Shown in pieces: positions 53,443-63,145 of a DNA stretch of 64,000 nt; position 1 is the stretch's first letter; each line of letters starts with the position of its first letter. The notes beneath the pieces were generated by a model. That model did not search any database. It worked only from the letters and a program-made list of their open reading frames with translations, and was not told the DNA's origin. Position numbers and translations under genes: made by a program. Source of the stretch: Syntrophomonas sp. DTU019 (GTDB taxonomy: Bacteria; Bacillota; Syntrophomonadia; Syntrophomonadales; Syntrophomonadaceae); assembly GCA_913757435.1 (NCBI GenBank), contig CAJYDM010000003.1, forward strand, positions 62,001-126,000, in the 5' to 3' direction.

Positions 53443-54810
53443 TTATTCTACTTTGGGCAGGCTGTCAAATCCCCTTTGTAAGTCCTCATCAGTAGGGATG
53501 TAATCCGACATGGTTCCATCATTGTATTGTGCGTAAGCATGCATATCGAAATAGCCGGTGCCGGTCAGGCCGAACAGGATGGTTTTGGCTTCGCCCGCTT
53601 CTCGGCACTTTAAAGCTTCCTGCACCGCGCCATAGATAGCGTGTGCTGATTCAGGAGCAGGAAGGATCTGCTCCCGTTTGCAGAATAGGGTGGCCGCATC
53701 AAAAACCCTGGTCTGTTCCGCAGAGATGGCTTCCATGTAGCCATCATGATACAGTTTGGAGAGGATGGGTGACATGCCATGGTAGCGCAATCCTCCGGCA
53801 TGGTTGGGCGAAGGAATAAATTGGCTGCCCAGGGTATACATCTTGGCCAAGGGGGTGATTTTGCCGGTATCACAGAAGTCATAGGCGTAGCGGCCCCGGG
53901 TCATGGAAGGACAGGAAGCCGGTTCTACGGCGACAAACCGCGAATTGTGCCTGCCAGTCAGTTTATCCTGCATGAAGGCAGCCATCAGGCCCCCCAGATT
54001 GGATCCGCCCCCAGCGCAGCCTACCACGATGTCGGGGTATTCCCCGATCTTCTCCATGGCAATCTTGCTTTCCAGACCGATGACCGACTGGTGCAAGAGC
54101 ACTTGATTCAAGACTGAACCCAGGGCATATCTGCAACTCTCATCTCCCAGAGACTTTTCAATCGCCTCGGAAATCGCACAGCCCAGACTGCCGCCGGTGG
54201 TGGGGTCTTTGGCCAGAATGGCCCGGCCCACCTCAGTAGTGTCAGAAGGGCTGGGGATTATTTTAGCCCCATAGGTTTCCATGACCGATTTACGGAACGG
54301 CTTTTGCTCAAAAGAGACTTTGACCATGAATACGGTCAGATCCAGGCCATAGAAAGCGCAGGCCTGGGATAAGGCGGTGCCCCACTGACCGGCCCCAGTC
54401 TCGGTGGTTAATGAGGTTAACCCTTCTTCTTTGGCGTAATAAGCCATGGCTGCGGCGGCATTCAGTTTGTGGCTGCCGGAAGTATTGTTGCCCTCGAATT
54501 TATAATAAATTTTGGCCGGCGTATCCAGTGCTTTCTCCAGGTTATAGGCACGAATTAAGGGAGATGGCCTGAACATACGGTAGAACTCCAGGACGCCATC
54601 AGGGATATCCACATACCTGGTTTCGGCATCCATCTCCTGTTTGCATAGCTCTCGGGCAAATATGGGATAAAGGTCTTCAGTGGTTATAGGCTGAAGGGTC
54701 CCAGGATTTAGAAAAGGATCATGCTGTTCTTTCATATCTGCGCGGATATTATACCACTGCTTGGGTATTTCCTCTTCAGTGAGATAGGTTTTGTAGGGAA
54801 CTTTAGCCAT
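53443..54810 (-). CDS. tryptophan synthase beta-like protein, TrpB2 type
   Basis: A PLP enzyme of 455 residues, longer at the N-terminus than TrpB1 and typical of TrpB2. The PLP lysine is in GNNTSGSHKLNAA near residue 112. ETGAGQWGTALS and the phosphate-binding VGCAGGGSNLGG are present. ATG 54810 has AAGGAGG upstream; the frame extends further but overlaps the T-box terminator. No trpA is nearby, consistent with use of free indole or serine/phosphoserine by TrpB2. It is controlled by the T-box leader upstream. Confidence 0.92.
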   Translation of the reverse strand: MAKVPYKTYLTEEEIPKQWYNIRADMKEQHDPFLNPGTLQPITTEDLYPIFARELCKQEMDAETRYVDIPDGVLEFYRMFRPSPLIRAYNLEKALDTPAKIYYKFEGNNTSGSHKLNAAAAMAYYAKEEGLTSLTTETGAGQWGTALSQACAFYGLDLTVFMVKVSFEQKPFRKSVMETYGAKIIPSPSDTTEVGRAILAKDPTTGGSLGCAISEAIEKSLGDESCRYALGSVLNQVLLHQSVIGLESKIAMEKIGEYPDIVVGCAGGGSNLGGLMAAFMQDKLTGRHNSRFVAVEPASCPSMTRGRYAYDFCDTGKITPLAKMYTLGSQFIPSPNHAGGLRYHGMSPILSKLYHDGYMEAISAEQTRVFDAATLFCKREQILPAPESAHAIYGAVQEALKCREAGEAKTILFGLTGTGYFDMHAYAQYNDGTMSDYIPTDEDLQRGFDSLPKVE

Positions 54811-54893
54811 TTTTCTTTTCCTCCTTTTTATTGTTTGGCTCTTACTAATCTTCACTGGTGTTTGAATATAATCTGCGCAGATACCGAATAAAA

Positions 54894-55147
54894 AAGCCCA
54901 TGTCCTCAAAGGGACATGAGCTTATACTCACGCGGTACCACCCAAATTGGTCAAATGACCCACTCATTCCACGCACCAGCATGCGTGCTCCCTTGATAAC
55001 GGGCGGAGTTCCCGTTGGCCACTACTCTGCTCCATTTCGCAGCCACCCTCGTCAGTCCATTCAACCCGCCTGTCACTGCTGCAATCCCACCACCTGCAGC
55101 TCTCTGTAAGCTAAGCTTCGGGCATACTTCTCTGACTCATCGGTATT
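54894..55147 (-). promoter_or_regulatory. T-box leader of the trpB2 gene (probable Trp specifier UGG)
   Basis: Reading the minus strand, the T-box AATTTGGGTGGTACCGCG is at 54948-54931. The terminator AAGCTCATGTCC/GGACATGGGCTT with T6 is at 54923-54890. Stem I begins near 55110 with AGAGAGCTGCAGG. In the 3' part of Stem I the sequence GAATGGACTG gives UGG followed by A as the specifier candidate, which fits a tryptophan-responsive leader. Low charged tRNA-Trp should stabilise the antiterminator. Confidence 0.9.
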
Positions 55148-55153
55148 ACCTGG

Positions 55154-55183
55154 ATTGTACAGTCAAAGTCCCGGATTTGTCAA
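55154..55183 (-). promoter_or_regulatory. promoter of the T-box/trpB2 transcript
   Basis: On the minus strand, TTGACA (55183-55178) and TACAAT (55159-55154) are separated by 18 bases. The start of transcription should be near 55147, just ahead of Stem I of the T-box. Confidence 0.75.
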
Positions 55184-55315
55184 GCCTAAAACAGTTAAAG
55201 TGCCCACCAATTCTTACCCGCGTGTCTGCTCCACACTCTTTCGACAAATTATGCTTATAGAATGGTATATTGTAAATAATATGAGTTAACCATTCTTTAG
55301 GAGTATATCAATCTG

Positions 55316-57871
55316 ATGGACAGAAATAAAACTAAAGCACAATTAATAGAAGAGCTGATCGAACTGAGGTCAAGAAATGCTGAATTGGAATCTGCTGCCC
55401 TAAAGAATCAACAATATCCTGCAAATGCAGTTGAATATCAGTCTCCGCGGCAATGGTTCTTTACGGGCAGATCTGAATTCTTCGTAAATCACTCATTTCA
55501 GAAGCAGTTCACTGACAACCCTGTACCCGTTAAATACAGGCTTGCAGATCTGGTGGATGTTGAATCTCTGCAGCAATTGTTGAAATCATTCTATAAAGCT
55601 ACCGGGATACCGCACGGGCTGCACGATGAAAGCAATACTGTCATGGGTGGAATAGGCTGGCAGGATATATGCAATCAATTCCATCGACGATGTCCACAGA
55701 CCGCCGCAAGATGTGGCCAAAGTGATAGCTACCTGGCTGCCCATTTGAATGACGGATCATATGTGGGCTATCAGTGTTTAAACGGACTTATGGACTACAG
55801 TACTCCTATCGTTGTCGAAGATCAGCTGCTGGGCGGCATTTTTCTGGGGCAGTTGCTTCATGAGCCGCCTGATGAGGATTTTTTCCGCCAGCAAGCCAAA
55901 GAGTACGGATTTGATGAAGAAAGGTATATGGAGGCCTTACGCAGGGTGCCAGTAATTCCCAAAGAGCAGGTGGCCGCAATTATGGAGTTTTACTCTAAAT
56001 TGGGTCAGATGCTGACAACCATGGGCTTGGAGCGAAAACGCCAACTGGAGCAAGCAGACAAGATCATACAAGATCGTGAGGAACGGCTGAAACTGGTTTG
56101 GGCGACCCATAACGACGGCTTCTGGGATTGGAACCTCGCCAGCGGTGAAGTATACTACAGCCCACGCTGGGCCCAAATGCTAGGGTATTCGCCAGAAGAA
56201 CTGGAGCCTTGCCTTCAAACCTGGGAAAAATTGGTCCATCCAGATGATAAGGCGGCAGCAGTGCGGAGCATTAATGAACAACTGCAGGGGAAAACCGCCA
56301 ATTATGAAATAGAGTTTCGCATGCTGACCAAATCAGGAGATTGGAAATGGATCTTGTCCCGTGGCTGGGTAGTGGACAGAGATGAAGCCGGTCAGCCCTT
56401 AAACATGGTAGGAATACATATTGATGTTACCCGCCTCAAACAGGCTGAAGCAGCTATGCTTCAATCACATCAGAAGTTTCTGAAAGCCTTTCAGTACAGT
56501 CCCGATCCCATGACTATAAGTACCGTCAGCGAAGGGCGCTACCTTGAAGTAAACGACGCTTTCATTAAAAACACCGGCTTTAAAAGGCATGAGGCTATAG
56601 GGAAAACCTGCCACGAATTGAATATCTATGCCTATCCTCAAGACCGCCAGCGGCTATTTAACCTGCTTAAGGAAACGGGAAGCGTTAAGGATTTTATAGT
56701 CGATTTCAGATCAAAGGACGGTGCAATACGAAACTATATTCTTTCTGGGGAAATAATCGAACTCGATGGGGAACCCCATTTCCTGAGCGCCAGTAAAGAC
56801 ATCACCGAAAGCAAGCGCATCCAGGATCAAATCCGCTTGTCAGAGGAACTGTTCTCTAAGGCTTTTAATACCAGCCCCATACCAATGGTTATTCTCAATT
56901 TAGATGACAACAAATTCATAATGGTCAACGAAGCCCATTGCAAATGTGTAGGATACAGTTATGAAGAAACCATCGGAAGAACCCCGGTGGAATTAGGAAT
57001 CTTCGCTGATCCCTCCAATCTAGAGCAGGTTGATCAAATGCTGTTGAACCATCAATCGGTCAGGGATAGGGAAATCAGGTTTTATAACAGGAAAGGCGAG
57101 CCGAGACTCGGTTTGATGTCATCAGAAAACATCGTTGTTGACGGCAAGCCTTGTATACTTGGCATACTAGTCGATATTACTGAACAGAGAAAAATGGAAA
57201 CCGAGATGACCAGATTAGACCGCCTCAATCTGGTAGGACAAATGTCAGCCAGTATCGGCCATGAAATGCGAAATCCTATGACAACTGTGCGCGGATATCT
57301 TCAGCTCTTACAGGAAAGGGAAGATTATAAACCAGATAAGGATTACTTTGATCTGATGATCGAAGAACTGGACCGGGCAAATTCTATTATTACTGAGTTT
57401 CTGTCATTGGCTAAAAATAAAATGGTAGATATGACTTCACAGAGTCTTAATTGTATAATTAATAAGTCACTTCCGCTAATTGAAGCAAGTGCACTGATCA
57501 AGAATCAATACATTTATCAAGACCTGCATGATTTGCCAGATCTGCTCCTCGATAAAGAAGAAATTCATCAGCTTATACTTAACATGCTGAAAAACGGGCT
57601 GGAATCGATGCCTTCAGGCGGAGTCATAACTATTAGAACATTTGTAGAGAATGAAAAGGCAGTACTAGCCATTGAGGATCAGGGTTCTGGAATAGAACCT
57701 GATTCGCTTGAAAAACTGGGGACACCGTTCTTTACCACCAAAGAGCAGGGAAATGGCTTAGGGCTCGCGGTCTGCTACCGTATAGCAGCCCGGCATAATG
57801 CCTCAATTGACATAGAGACCAGCCCAAAAGGTACGACCTTTTTTATAAGCTTTCCAATTCCTGAGTTATAA
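55316..57871 (+). CDS. PocR-PAS sensor histidine kinase
   Basis: An 851-residue soluble kinase. A short coiled coil (4-30) is followed by a PocR ligand-binding domain (about 75-240) with CPQTAARCGQSD and GGIFLGQLLHEPPDE. Three PAS domains follow (about 255-380, 385-505, 512-630); the first has WDWNLASGEVYYSPRWAQMLGY. HisKA has the phosphoacceptor in GHEMRNPMT near 648, and HATPase_c has NMLKNGLESMPSGG, IEDQGSGI and GNGLGLAVC. ATG 55316 has AGGAG twelve bases upstream. There are no transmembrane helices and no response regulator gene nearby. PocR domains sense small hydrophobic or diol-type ligands. Confidence 0.92.
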   Translation: MDRNKTKAQLIEELIELRSRNAELESAALKNQQYPANAVEYQSPRQWFFTGRSEFFVNHSFQKQFTDNPVPVKYRLADLVDVESLQQLLKSFYKATGIPHGLHDESNTVMGGIGWQDICNQFHRRCPQTAARCGQSDSYLAAHLNDGSYVGYQCLNGLMDYSTPIVVEDQLLGGIFLGQLLHEPPDEDFFRQQAKEYGFDEERYMEALRRVPVIPKEQVAAIMEFYSKLGQMLTTMGLERKRQLEQADKIIQDREERLKLVWATHNDGFWDWNLASGEVYYSPRWAQMLGYSPEELEPCLQTWEKLVHPDDKAAAVRSINEQLQGKTANYEIEFRMLTKSGDWKWILSRGWVVDRDEAGQPLNMVGIHIDVTRLKQAEAAMLQSHQKFLKAFQYSPDPMTISTVSEGRYLEVNDAFIKNTGFKRHEAIGKTCHELNIYAYPQDRQRLFNLLKETGSVKDFIVDFRSKDGAIRNYILSGEIIELDGEPHFLSASKDITESKRIQDQIRLSEELFSKAFNTSPIPMVILNLDDNKFIMVNEAHCKCVGYSYEETIGRTPVELGIFADPSNLEQVDQMLLNHQSVRDREIRFYNRKGEPRLGLMSSENIVVDGKPCILGILVDITEQRKMETEMTRLDRLNLVGQMSASIGHEMRNPMTTVRGYLQLLQEREDYKPDKDYFDLMIEELDRANSIITEFLSLAKNKMVDMTSQSLNCIINKSLPLIEASALIKNQYIYQDLHDLPDLLLDKEEIHQLILNMLKNGLESMPSGGVITIRTFVENEKAVLAIEDQGSGIEPDSLEKLGTPFFTTKEQGNGLGLAVCYRIAARHNASIDIETSPKGTTFFISFPIPEL

Positions 57872-58027
57872 CCGATGATGGACCATCCCTGTCAGACGTA
57901 TGAAAACCTGTTGGAAATATTGCAGTCGCCTTTATCATATCCGGTTTTAACTGGTTTTTGAATAAAGGCTAGTTGTTTTGGAGCTGCAGTTAACCGATAT
58001 GGGGAGTATTGATGTAGCCGGGCGTTG

Positions 58028-58708
58028 CTATGGCCAATGGTTGAGCAGTTTTAACCTTTTGCAGGCGATGGTCTTGAATATCCGGGTCACCTCAATTTGC
58101 TGGTGGGGGATAAAGCCTGCCCTTTTGAGGCCTTTAATTGAGGCGTGATTGTTTTTCAAAACACTGCTCCAAACCGTCCGGCAACCTTCACGGTACAAGT
58201 GCTCAAACAACCTGGTCAAGAGGTGACCGTGTATTCTGTGTCCCCGGAATTCGGCATCAACATAGTCGGGTCCGATGTATACCCCATCCCCCACCTCCAG
58301 GCAATAACCGAAAAAGGGAAAGTGGTGATCCCGGTAATGGCACCAGGAAAATGCCACCAGCTTATCTTGAAAAAAGGCTCCCAGGCATCTGGAACCTTCA
58401 GCATAGAACTCGGCAATTCTATCCTTGCTCAATCCGTTTAGAGCCGATATTTTGCCAGTATCACTGCGGTTTAAAAACCTGAATTCAATGGGCAACTCGG
58501 GTGCCTGTAACTGCGGAGCAGCTTCCAGCGGTTTCATGATTACCAATAGTATTGCGCTTTTGTAGAGAAGACTCATGAGGTGGTTGGCCAGTTTCTTGAT
58601 CGTCAGCCTTCTCAGCCTGGGCAAGGTGCTGCGAGCAAGCCTTTGTATTCCCTGCCGCTGCCTGACTAAACGATCCCAGATGTAACCGTCATTTACCCGT
58701 CCTTCCAC
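58028..58708 (-). CDS. GNAT family N-acetyltransferase
   Basis: About 226 residues when started at GTG 58708, which has AGAGGGG eight bases upstream. The frame is open ~109 codons further, but that part has unusual composition and overlaps the next gene. The GNAT fold is in the C-terminal 150 residues, with GVYIGPDYVDAEFRGHRIHGHLL (the V-x-x-x-x-R-G-x-x acetyl-CoA motif) and VLKNNHASIKGLKRAGF. The substrate is unknown. It lies downstream of the ger operon in the same direction. Confidence 0.75.
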   Translation of the reverse strand: MEGRVNDGYIWDRLVRQRQGIQRLARSTLPRLRRLTIKKLANHLMSLLYKSAILLVIMKPLEAAPQLQAPELPIEFRFLNRSDTGKISALNGLSKDRIAEFYAEGSRCLGAFFQDKLVAFSWCHYRDHHFPFFGYCLEVGDGVYIGPDYVDAEFRGHRIHGHLLTRLFEHLYREGCRTVWSSVLKNNHASIKGLKRAGFIPHQQIEVTRIFKTIACKRLKLLNHWP

Positions 58709-58979
58709 AGTATCGTCCCCTCTGAACAGTAAATAGTGCAGAATACTTGTATCATTAGCGTTCACCTTTATTGAGGCTTTTATTAAAGCAAATGAGCCTT
58801 TGGATAGTGTTGGGCACAACTGCAGACGGATTTCACCGAAGCTCCCCTGGCTTTCATAATAAAACCAACAAACATCACCATGGCCGATTTTGCTTGGCTT
58901 GGCGTTTAAGGGCAGAGAGCACCTCCAGCGGACTCTATCCGGGGGAGGTAAAGAACGCCTCCTAGCTTTGATATGCTCC

Positions 58980-59150
58980 CTACGGGCACCACAGGCAGCC
59001 TGGAGGCTGGTTTTGATTTTGGCCTGACTGGGCATAACTCTGAATGGCCTCCGCGTCGGGAATGGGACGAGTGTACCCGATTATGAAGATAATGCCGAAT
59101 ACGGTTAGGAAAACCAGGTTGAATATAAAGAATTTATATTTCTCAAGCAT
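58980..59150 (-). CDS. small membrane protein following gerB
   Basis: A 56-residue peptide. ATG 59150 has AGGTG upstream. It has one transmembrane helix (FFIFNLVFLTVFGIIFIIGY) and a polar tail ending PPGCLWCP with two cysteines. It begins 30 bp after the gerB stop and is in the same direction, so it is likely the fourth gene of the operon. Small extra proteins are known in some ger operons, but I cannot name a family. Confidence 0.55.
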   Translation of the reverse strand: MLEKYKFFIFNLVFLTVFGIIFIIGYTRPIPDAEAIQSYAQSGQNQNQPPGCLWCP

Positions 59151-59179
59151 ACCGTCACCTGCCATTTCAATTTACCAGA

Positions 59180-60304
59180 TCAAGCACTGCTGCTTCCGGC
59201 GGCACTCTGGTTGTCTTTCATCAACTGCCCTCTGACAAGTGCAATGATAAATAGGAGCAGGGGAATCCCGATACTTAAGGCGGTGCATATCTGGGACCAG
59301 GGGTAATCCAGAAAATTGACATAGTCATTGTGATCCCGAGCCATGAAATAGGTCACGGGCAATAGTACAAAGGCCAGCGGCACCACAATATACCAGTCTT
59401 TCTTAACACTGATCGTCTGTTTGACACTATACACCGCACAAAAGTACAGGGTAGCCGACTGTACAAAAGTCGCGAAGGTAAAAAAGAACACCATGATCAG
59501 CTCATAGCGGGGGAGAAATCTGGTTAACTGAGCACATCTGATCTGCTGCATGCATACCACCACATACTGTTCCATGGCACCGGCACCCATCACTCCCAAT
59601 TCAAGTATAGGCCAAATCATAATGATCACAGCGGATGTGGCCAAAGCCCAAAAGGTTAGCCATCCTGCCTTATTGCTGTCATTGAGCATGGGAAATATCA
59701 TACCTATAGCCATGATGGCCAGTGCCAGGTCGCCCAAAACATAAATGGAACCAGCGATATTGGCCATAAGCCCGCGGTCAAACACGGGCAGGAAATTAAT
59801 CCATTCGAAGTCGTTGATGGTACCGAATACCATCGTAATATTTATCAGCAGACATCCTAAAAAACCCAACAGGGCATAGCGGATAATATTTTCGACCCCT
59901 AGAGCAACGCCATACATGCACAATAAAATGTAGATCAGGCAAATAATGATAAAGGGTGTTTCTATCAGGAAGTACTCCTTCAGATGCAGGGTCATAACAT
60001 TGGCAGATACTGCGAAACCAATTATGAAGAATATGAGCAAGACAAGGCCCACCAGTTTGCTGGGCCACTTTCCCAACACTTGATCCGCAATACCGATCAA
60101 TGTAAGGTTGGGGAATTTGGAGCTAAGGAGAATCATTAGTAGAAGTATTGAGGCCCCAACTACAAAACCGATGGACATGGCCGTCCAGGCATCTCCCCCC
60201 ACCCGCCTTGCGGTTACCCCTGCGGTTATACCGATCGCCTTGGGAAAAAGCAGGTTGGGAATGAGCAAAAAGTATTGCATTCTACTTATCTTGGCTTTGG
60301 TCAT
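59180..60304 (-). CDS. spore germination protein, GerAB/GerB family permease-like subunit
   Basis: A 374-residue integral membrane protein with ten helices, of the GerAB family (APC superfamily). It starts with SRMQYFLLIPNLLFPKAIG and has the family motif ARRVGGDAWTAM near 30-45. GerAB subunits bind the germinant in the spore inner membrane. Its start overlaps the 3' end of the gerC gene, giving the order gerA-gerC-gerB. Confidence 0.9.
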   Translation of the reverse strand: MTKAKISRMQYFLLIPNLLFPKAIGITAGVTARRVGGDAWTAMSIGFVVGASILLLMILLSSKFPNLTLIGIADQVLGKWPSKLVGLVLLIFFIIGFAVSANVMTLHLKEYFLIETPFIIICLIYILLCMYGVALGVENIIRYALLGFLGCLLINITMVFGTINDFEWINFLPVFDRGLMANIAGSIYVLGDLALAIMAIGMIFPMLNDSNKAGWLTFWALATSAVIIMIWPILELGVMGAGAMEQYVVVCMQQIRCAQLTRFLPRYELIMVFFFTFATFVQSATLYFCAVYSVKQTISVKKDWYIVVPLAFVLLPVTYFMARDHNDYVNFLDYPWSQICTALSIGIPLLLFIIALVRGQLMKDNQSAAGSSSA

Positions 60305-61523
60305 TGGTATTGGCCAGCTCCTTATAGTTTCTTAGCGGAACCTGATTGAGAGTGCTGGATTCGATGGAGACTTTCACTACCACCTCTACTTCAGATTCCG
60401 GGAATATTTCCGCCCAGCGGTATTTTAGGTCCCGATTCCACTCTTTTTTATGCTGCACATGGACTGTTTTGCCAAATCTAAGCACATCACTCCGATATTC
60501 CTTCTGCACCTTGCTTACGCTGGAGCGAATCTCGGCGGCGATTTGTTGTTCAGCCAGATTCTCCAAGGTGCTTTTGAATTCGTTTATGGTCAAGGAGGAA
60601 AAGGTGTCTTCTTCGGAAATATGACCGCTTCCCGAGATCTCAATAGTAAACTCGGGAGCACCCTGGTTAAGCCGGGAGTCAATTTTAGCTTTCACCGCGT
60701 TCATTTCAACAGCCACGGATTTATTCTGATTTTGGGGATGGGGCAGGGAAATCACCAAATTGGGGCTTTCGCCCAAAAACCATGACAGCCCCCTGGCTTC
60801 ATCGGCGGTAAGATACCCCAGCATTCGATTTTTATCGAAGACTGCCAATCCTGATACCTCAATCTGCTCCACAATGTTTTCCGAGATGTCAGCCAGACCA
60901 GCTTGAGTCAAGGCCTCGTTCAAGGTTAGACTGGAGATCAATAGATTGTTGTTTTCACTTGTGAAATCATGATACACATTGAGCAGATCGCTGGGCAGAC
61001 CCAGGCCGGTCAGATTCTGAAAACGGAATACTTCGGTTATGGATCTCCCCGGGGCATTGCCCATACCTACATTGCTGCTGACCACATCGCCGGCACTGAG
61101 TGGTGTGACCGCCATCCAGGTTTTCATACGCAGTTCGTGATTATGGGTGAAAAAATCAATCACGGGAGTAATATCATCCCTGGCCAGGGATTCTCCCACC
61201 ACAATGATATTGTTATGTGCCCACATGATGCGCTGCGAGGAAAAGCGTGCGATTTCCCTTATGGCATCGAAAATAGTCTTTCCCTCGGCATTGGCTATCC
61301 AAACCTGGGATTCGTTTTTCTGCTTTTCGCCGCCGCTGGAACCGGAGCCCTGGGGATTGGCAACTTGGACCGTCACTAGAAACAGATTAGGGTCCCGGGG
61401 GGATTTATCAATACCCACCGCCATCACCAGTCCGATTTCATTTATTTCTCGCATATCCCAACAGCCGCTGGGGATCACCAGGGTGATAATTAATAATATT
61501 GATGCAACCAACTTGCGTATCAT
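60282..61523 (-). CDS. spore germination lipoprotein, Ger(x)C family
   Basis: A 413-residue lipoprotein with signal and lipobox IPSGCWD (Cys21). GCWDMREINEIGLVMAVGID is the Ger(x)C N-terminal hallmark. The C-terminal domain includes VQVQHKKEWNRDLKYRW-type conserved sequence near 375. ATG 61523 overlaps the gerA stop. It is part of the GerA-type receptor at the spore inner membrane. Confidence 0.92.
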   Translation of the reverse strand: MIRKLVASILLIITLVIPSGCWDMREINEIGLVMAVGIDKSPRDPNLFLVTVQVANPQGSGSSGGEKQKNESQVWIANAEGKTIFDAIREIARFSSQRIMWAHNNIIVVGESLARDDITPVIDFFTHNHELRMKTWMAVTPLSAGDVVSSNVGMGNAPGRSITEVFRFQNLTGLGLPSDLLNVYHDFTSENNNLLISSLTLNEALTQAGLADISENIVEQIEVSGLAVFDKNRMLGYLTADEARGLSWFLGESPNLVISLPHPQNQNKSVAVEMNAVKAKIDSRLNQGAPEFTIEISGSGHISEEDTFSSLTINEFKSTLENLAEQQIAAEIRSSVSKVQKEYRSDVLRFGKTVHVQHKKEWNRDLKYRWAEIFPESEVEVVVKVSIESSTLNQVPLRNYKELANTNDQSQDK

Positions 61524-63040
61524 GGCCCGCCCTCTTCTGATTTGTTCTGACTCCGCGGAGTGGTGGTTTGTCTAACGCTGTCTTGGGGTTTAGCCAAGGA
61601 TGGACGCTTTTTCATTTGGGGGCGCGGCAGCCTGAGCAAGGTATCCTTTTGATCATCCTTTTGAAATGGACTTATCGGCGAGTAAAAAGGCGCGCCAAAT
61701 GAGCGCAGTGACATCAGGTAAAGAGTGATGAATATTACCGCCCCCAGGTAGCCAAAGATGCCAAATAGAGAAGAACAAAACAGGACCGGGAAGCGCAACA
61801 GCCGTATGGCACTGCTCATGGCAAACGAGGGAATGGCATAGGATGAGATAGCGCCGGTAGCCACTGCGATAACCAGGGCCGGGCCTATCAAACCGGCTTG
61901 GACCGCAGCCTGGCCGATCACCAGGGTTCCCACTATGCTTACGGTTTGCCCCAAGGCTTTAGGAAGGCGCAGCCCGGCCTCATTCATCACTTCCAGCAAA
62001 ACCTCCATAACGAATGCTTCGATAGCGGCTGGAAACGGGACCCCCTGGCGGTCAGCGGCGATCTTGAGGGCTAGTGAGGTCGGCAGCATTTCCTGGTGAA
62101 AGGAGGTCAGAAGCACATAGGCCGATGAGCTGGATATGGCCAGAAACATAGCCAGGAGTCTGATCGATCTCCAAAAAGTACCCAGAATATATTTCTCATA
62201 GTAATCAGTTGGGGATTGTAAAAAATTCCAGAATACTGACGGAGCGATGACCACAAAGGGCGTATTATCTACCATTATTACGATTCGCCCTTCCAATATC
62301 GCCGCTGAGGCTTTGTCAGGCCTTTCAGTGCGTTCCATCTTGGGGAAGATGGAATACTTGGAGTCTTCGATAAATTCCTCGATATAATTACTGACCATAA
62401 TGGCGTCGGTCTTTATCTTCTGCAGGCGCGTTCTTACTTCGTGCAATATCTGATCATTGACCAGGCCTTCGATGTAAACCATAACCACGTCGGTTTTAGA
62501 TCTGTCGCCCAGGCGCATACCCTCAAAGCGCAGACCATAGTCTCTGACCCGTCGCCGAATCAACGCCATATTAGGCATGAGGTTTTCCACAAAGCTGTCT
62601 TTGGGGCCTCTTATTTCTACCTCAGAAGTGGGTTCGCTTATGGCTCTCGACTCCCAACCTCTGTTGGCCAGGATAAAAGCAGCATCATATTTGTTTATTA
62701 AAAGTACTGAATCCCCGGAGACGATGGCGTCACATATTTCGGTCCAGTCTTGGCTCTGTTTCACTCCCGCGATGAACAAGGTTGACTCTATGAATTCGGG
62801 GAGGGGCGTTTTTTTGGCACCTTTTTCATTGGCGTTTCGACTTGGTGCGGTCAATGGCCTGATAATGGCATCTTCGAGTTCAGTGGTATTGATCAGTCCT
62901 TTAATGTATACGATTAGAACACTTGCGTTGTTTAAGGCCGGAACAAGCAAATGACGGTATTCGGTATCCAGACCTTGACCGATAGTATCAATCAATAATT
63001 GTTCGTCTTTACGAAGATCTCCGCTTACCTTTTGCTGCAT
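61520..63040 (-). CDS. spore germination protein, GerA family
   Basis: A 506-residue GerAA-type subunit. The N-terminal soluble domain includes VLIVYIKGLINTTELEDAII and MVYIEGLVNDQIL. Then come the conserved SPTDYYEKY region and at least four helices, with PFPAAIEAFVMEVLLEVMNEAG and LPKALGQTVSIVGTLVIGQAAVQAG. ATG 63040 has AGGTG upstream. The frame upstream runs through a REP hairpin and is not coding. GerA, GerC and GerB form the germinant receptor; the germinant is not predictable. Confidence 0.93.
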   Translation of the reverse strand: MQQKVSGDLRKDEQLLIDTIGQGLDTEYRHLLVPALNNASVLIVYIKGLINTTELEDAIIRPLTAPSRNANEKGAKKTPLPEFIESTLFIAGVKQSQDWTEICDAIVSGDSVLLINKYDAAFILANRGWESRAISEPTSEVEIRGPKDSFVENLMPNMALIRRRVRDYGLRFEGMRLGDRSKTDVVMVYIEGLVNDQILHEVRTRLQKIKTDAIMVSNYIEEFIEDSKYSIFPKMERTERPDKASAAILEGRIVIMVDNTPFVVIAPSVFWNFLQSPTDYYEKYILGTFWRSIRLLAMFLAISSSSAYVLLTSFHQEMLPTSLALKIAADRQGVPFPAAIEAFVMEVLLEVMNEAGLRLPKALGQTVSIVGTLVIGQAAVQAGLIGPALVIAVATGAISSYAIPSFAMSSAIRLLRFPVLFCSSLFGIFGYLGAVIFITLYLMSLRSFGAPFYSPISPFQKDDQKDTLLRLPRPQMKKRPSLAKPQDSVRQTTTPRSQNKSEEGGP

Positions 63041-63145
63041 ATCGATACACCTGTCCCCGTGATAAAATAAAAACTGCAATATTAGGTAGAATTTGCCCAA
63101 TTGGGAAATGGAAAATACCCTGTAACGGACGAATTCCCACCGGCA

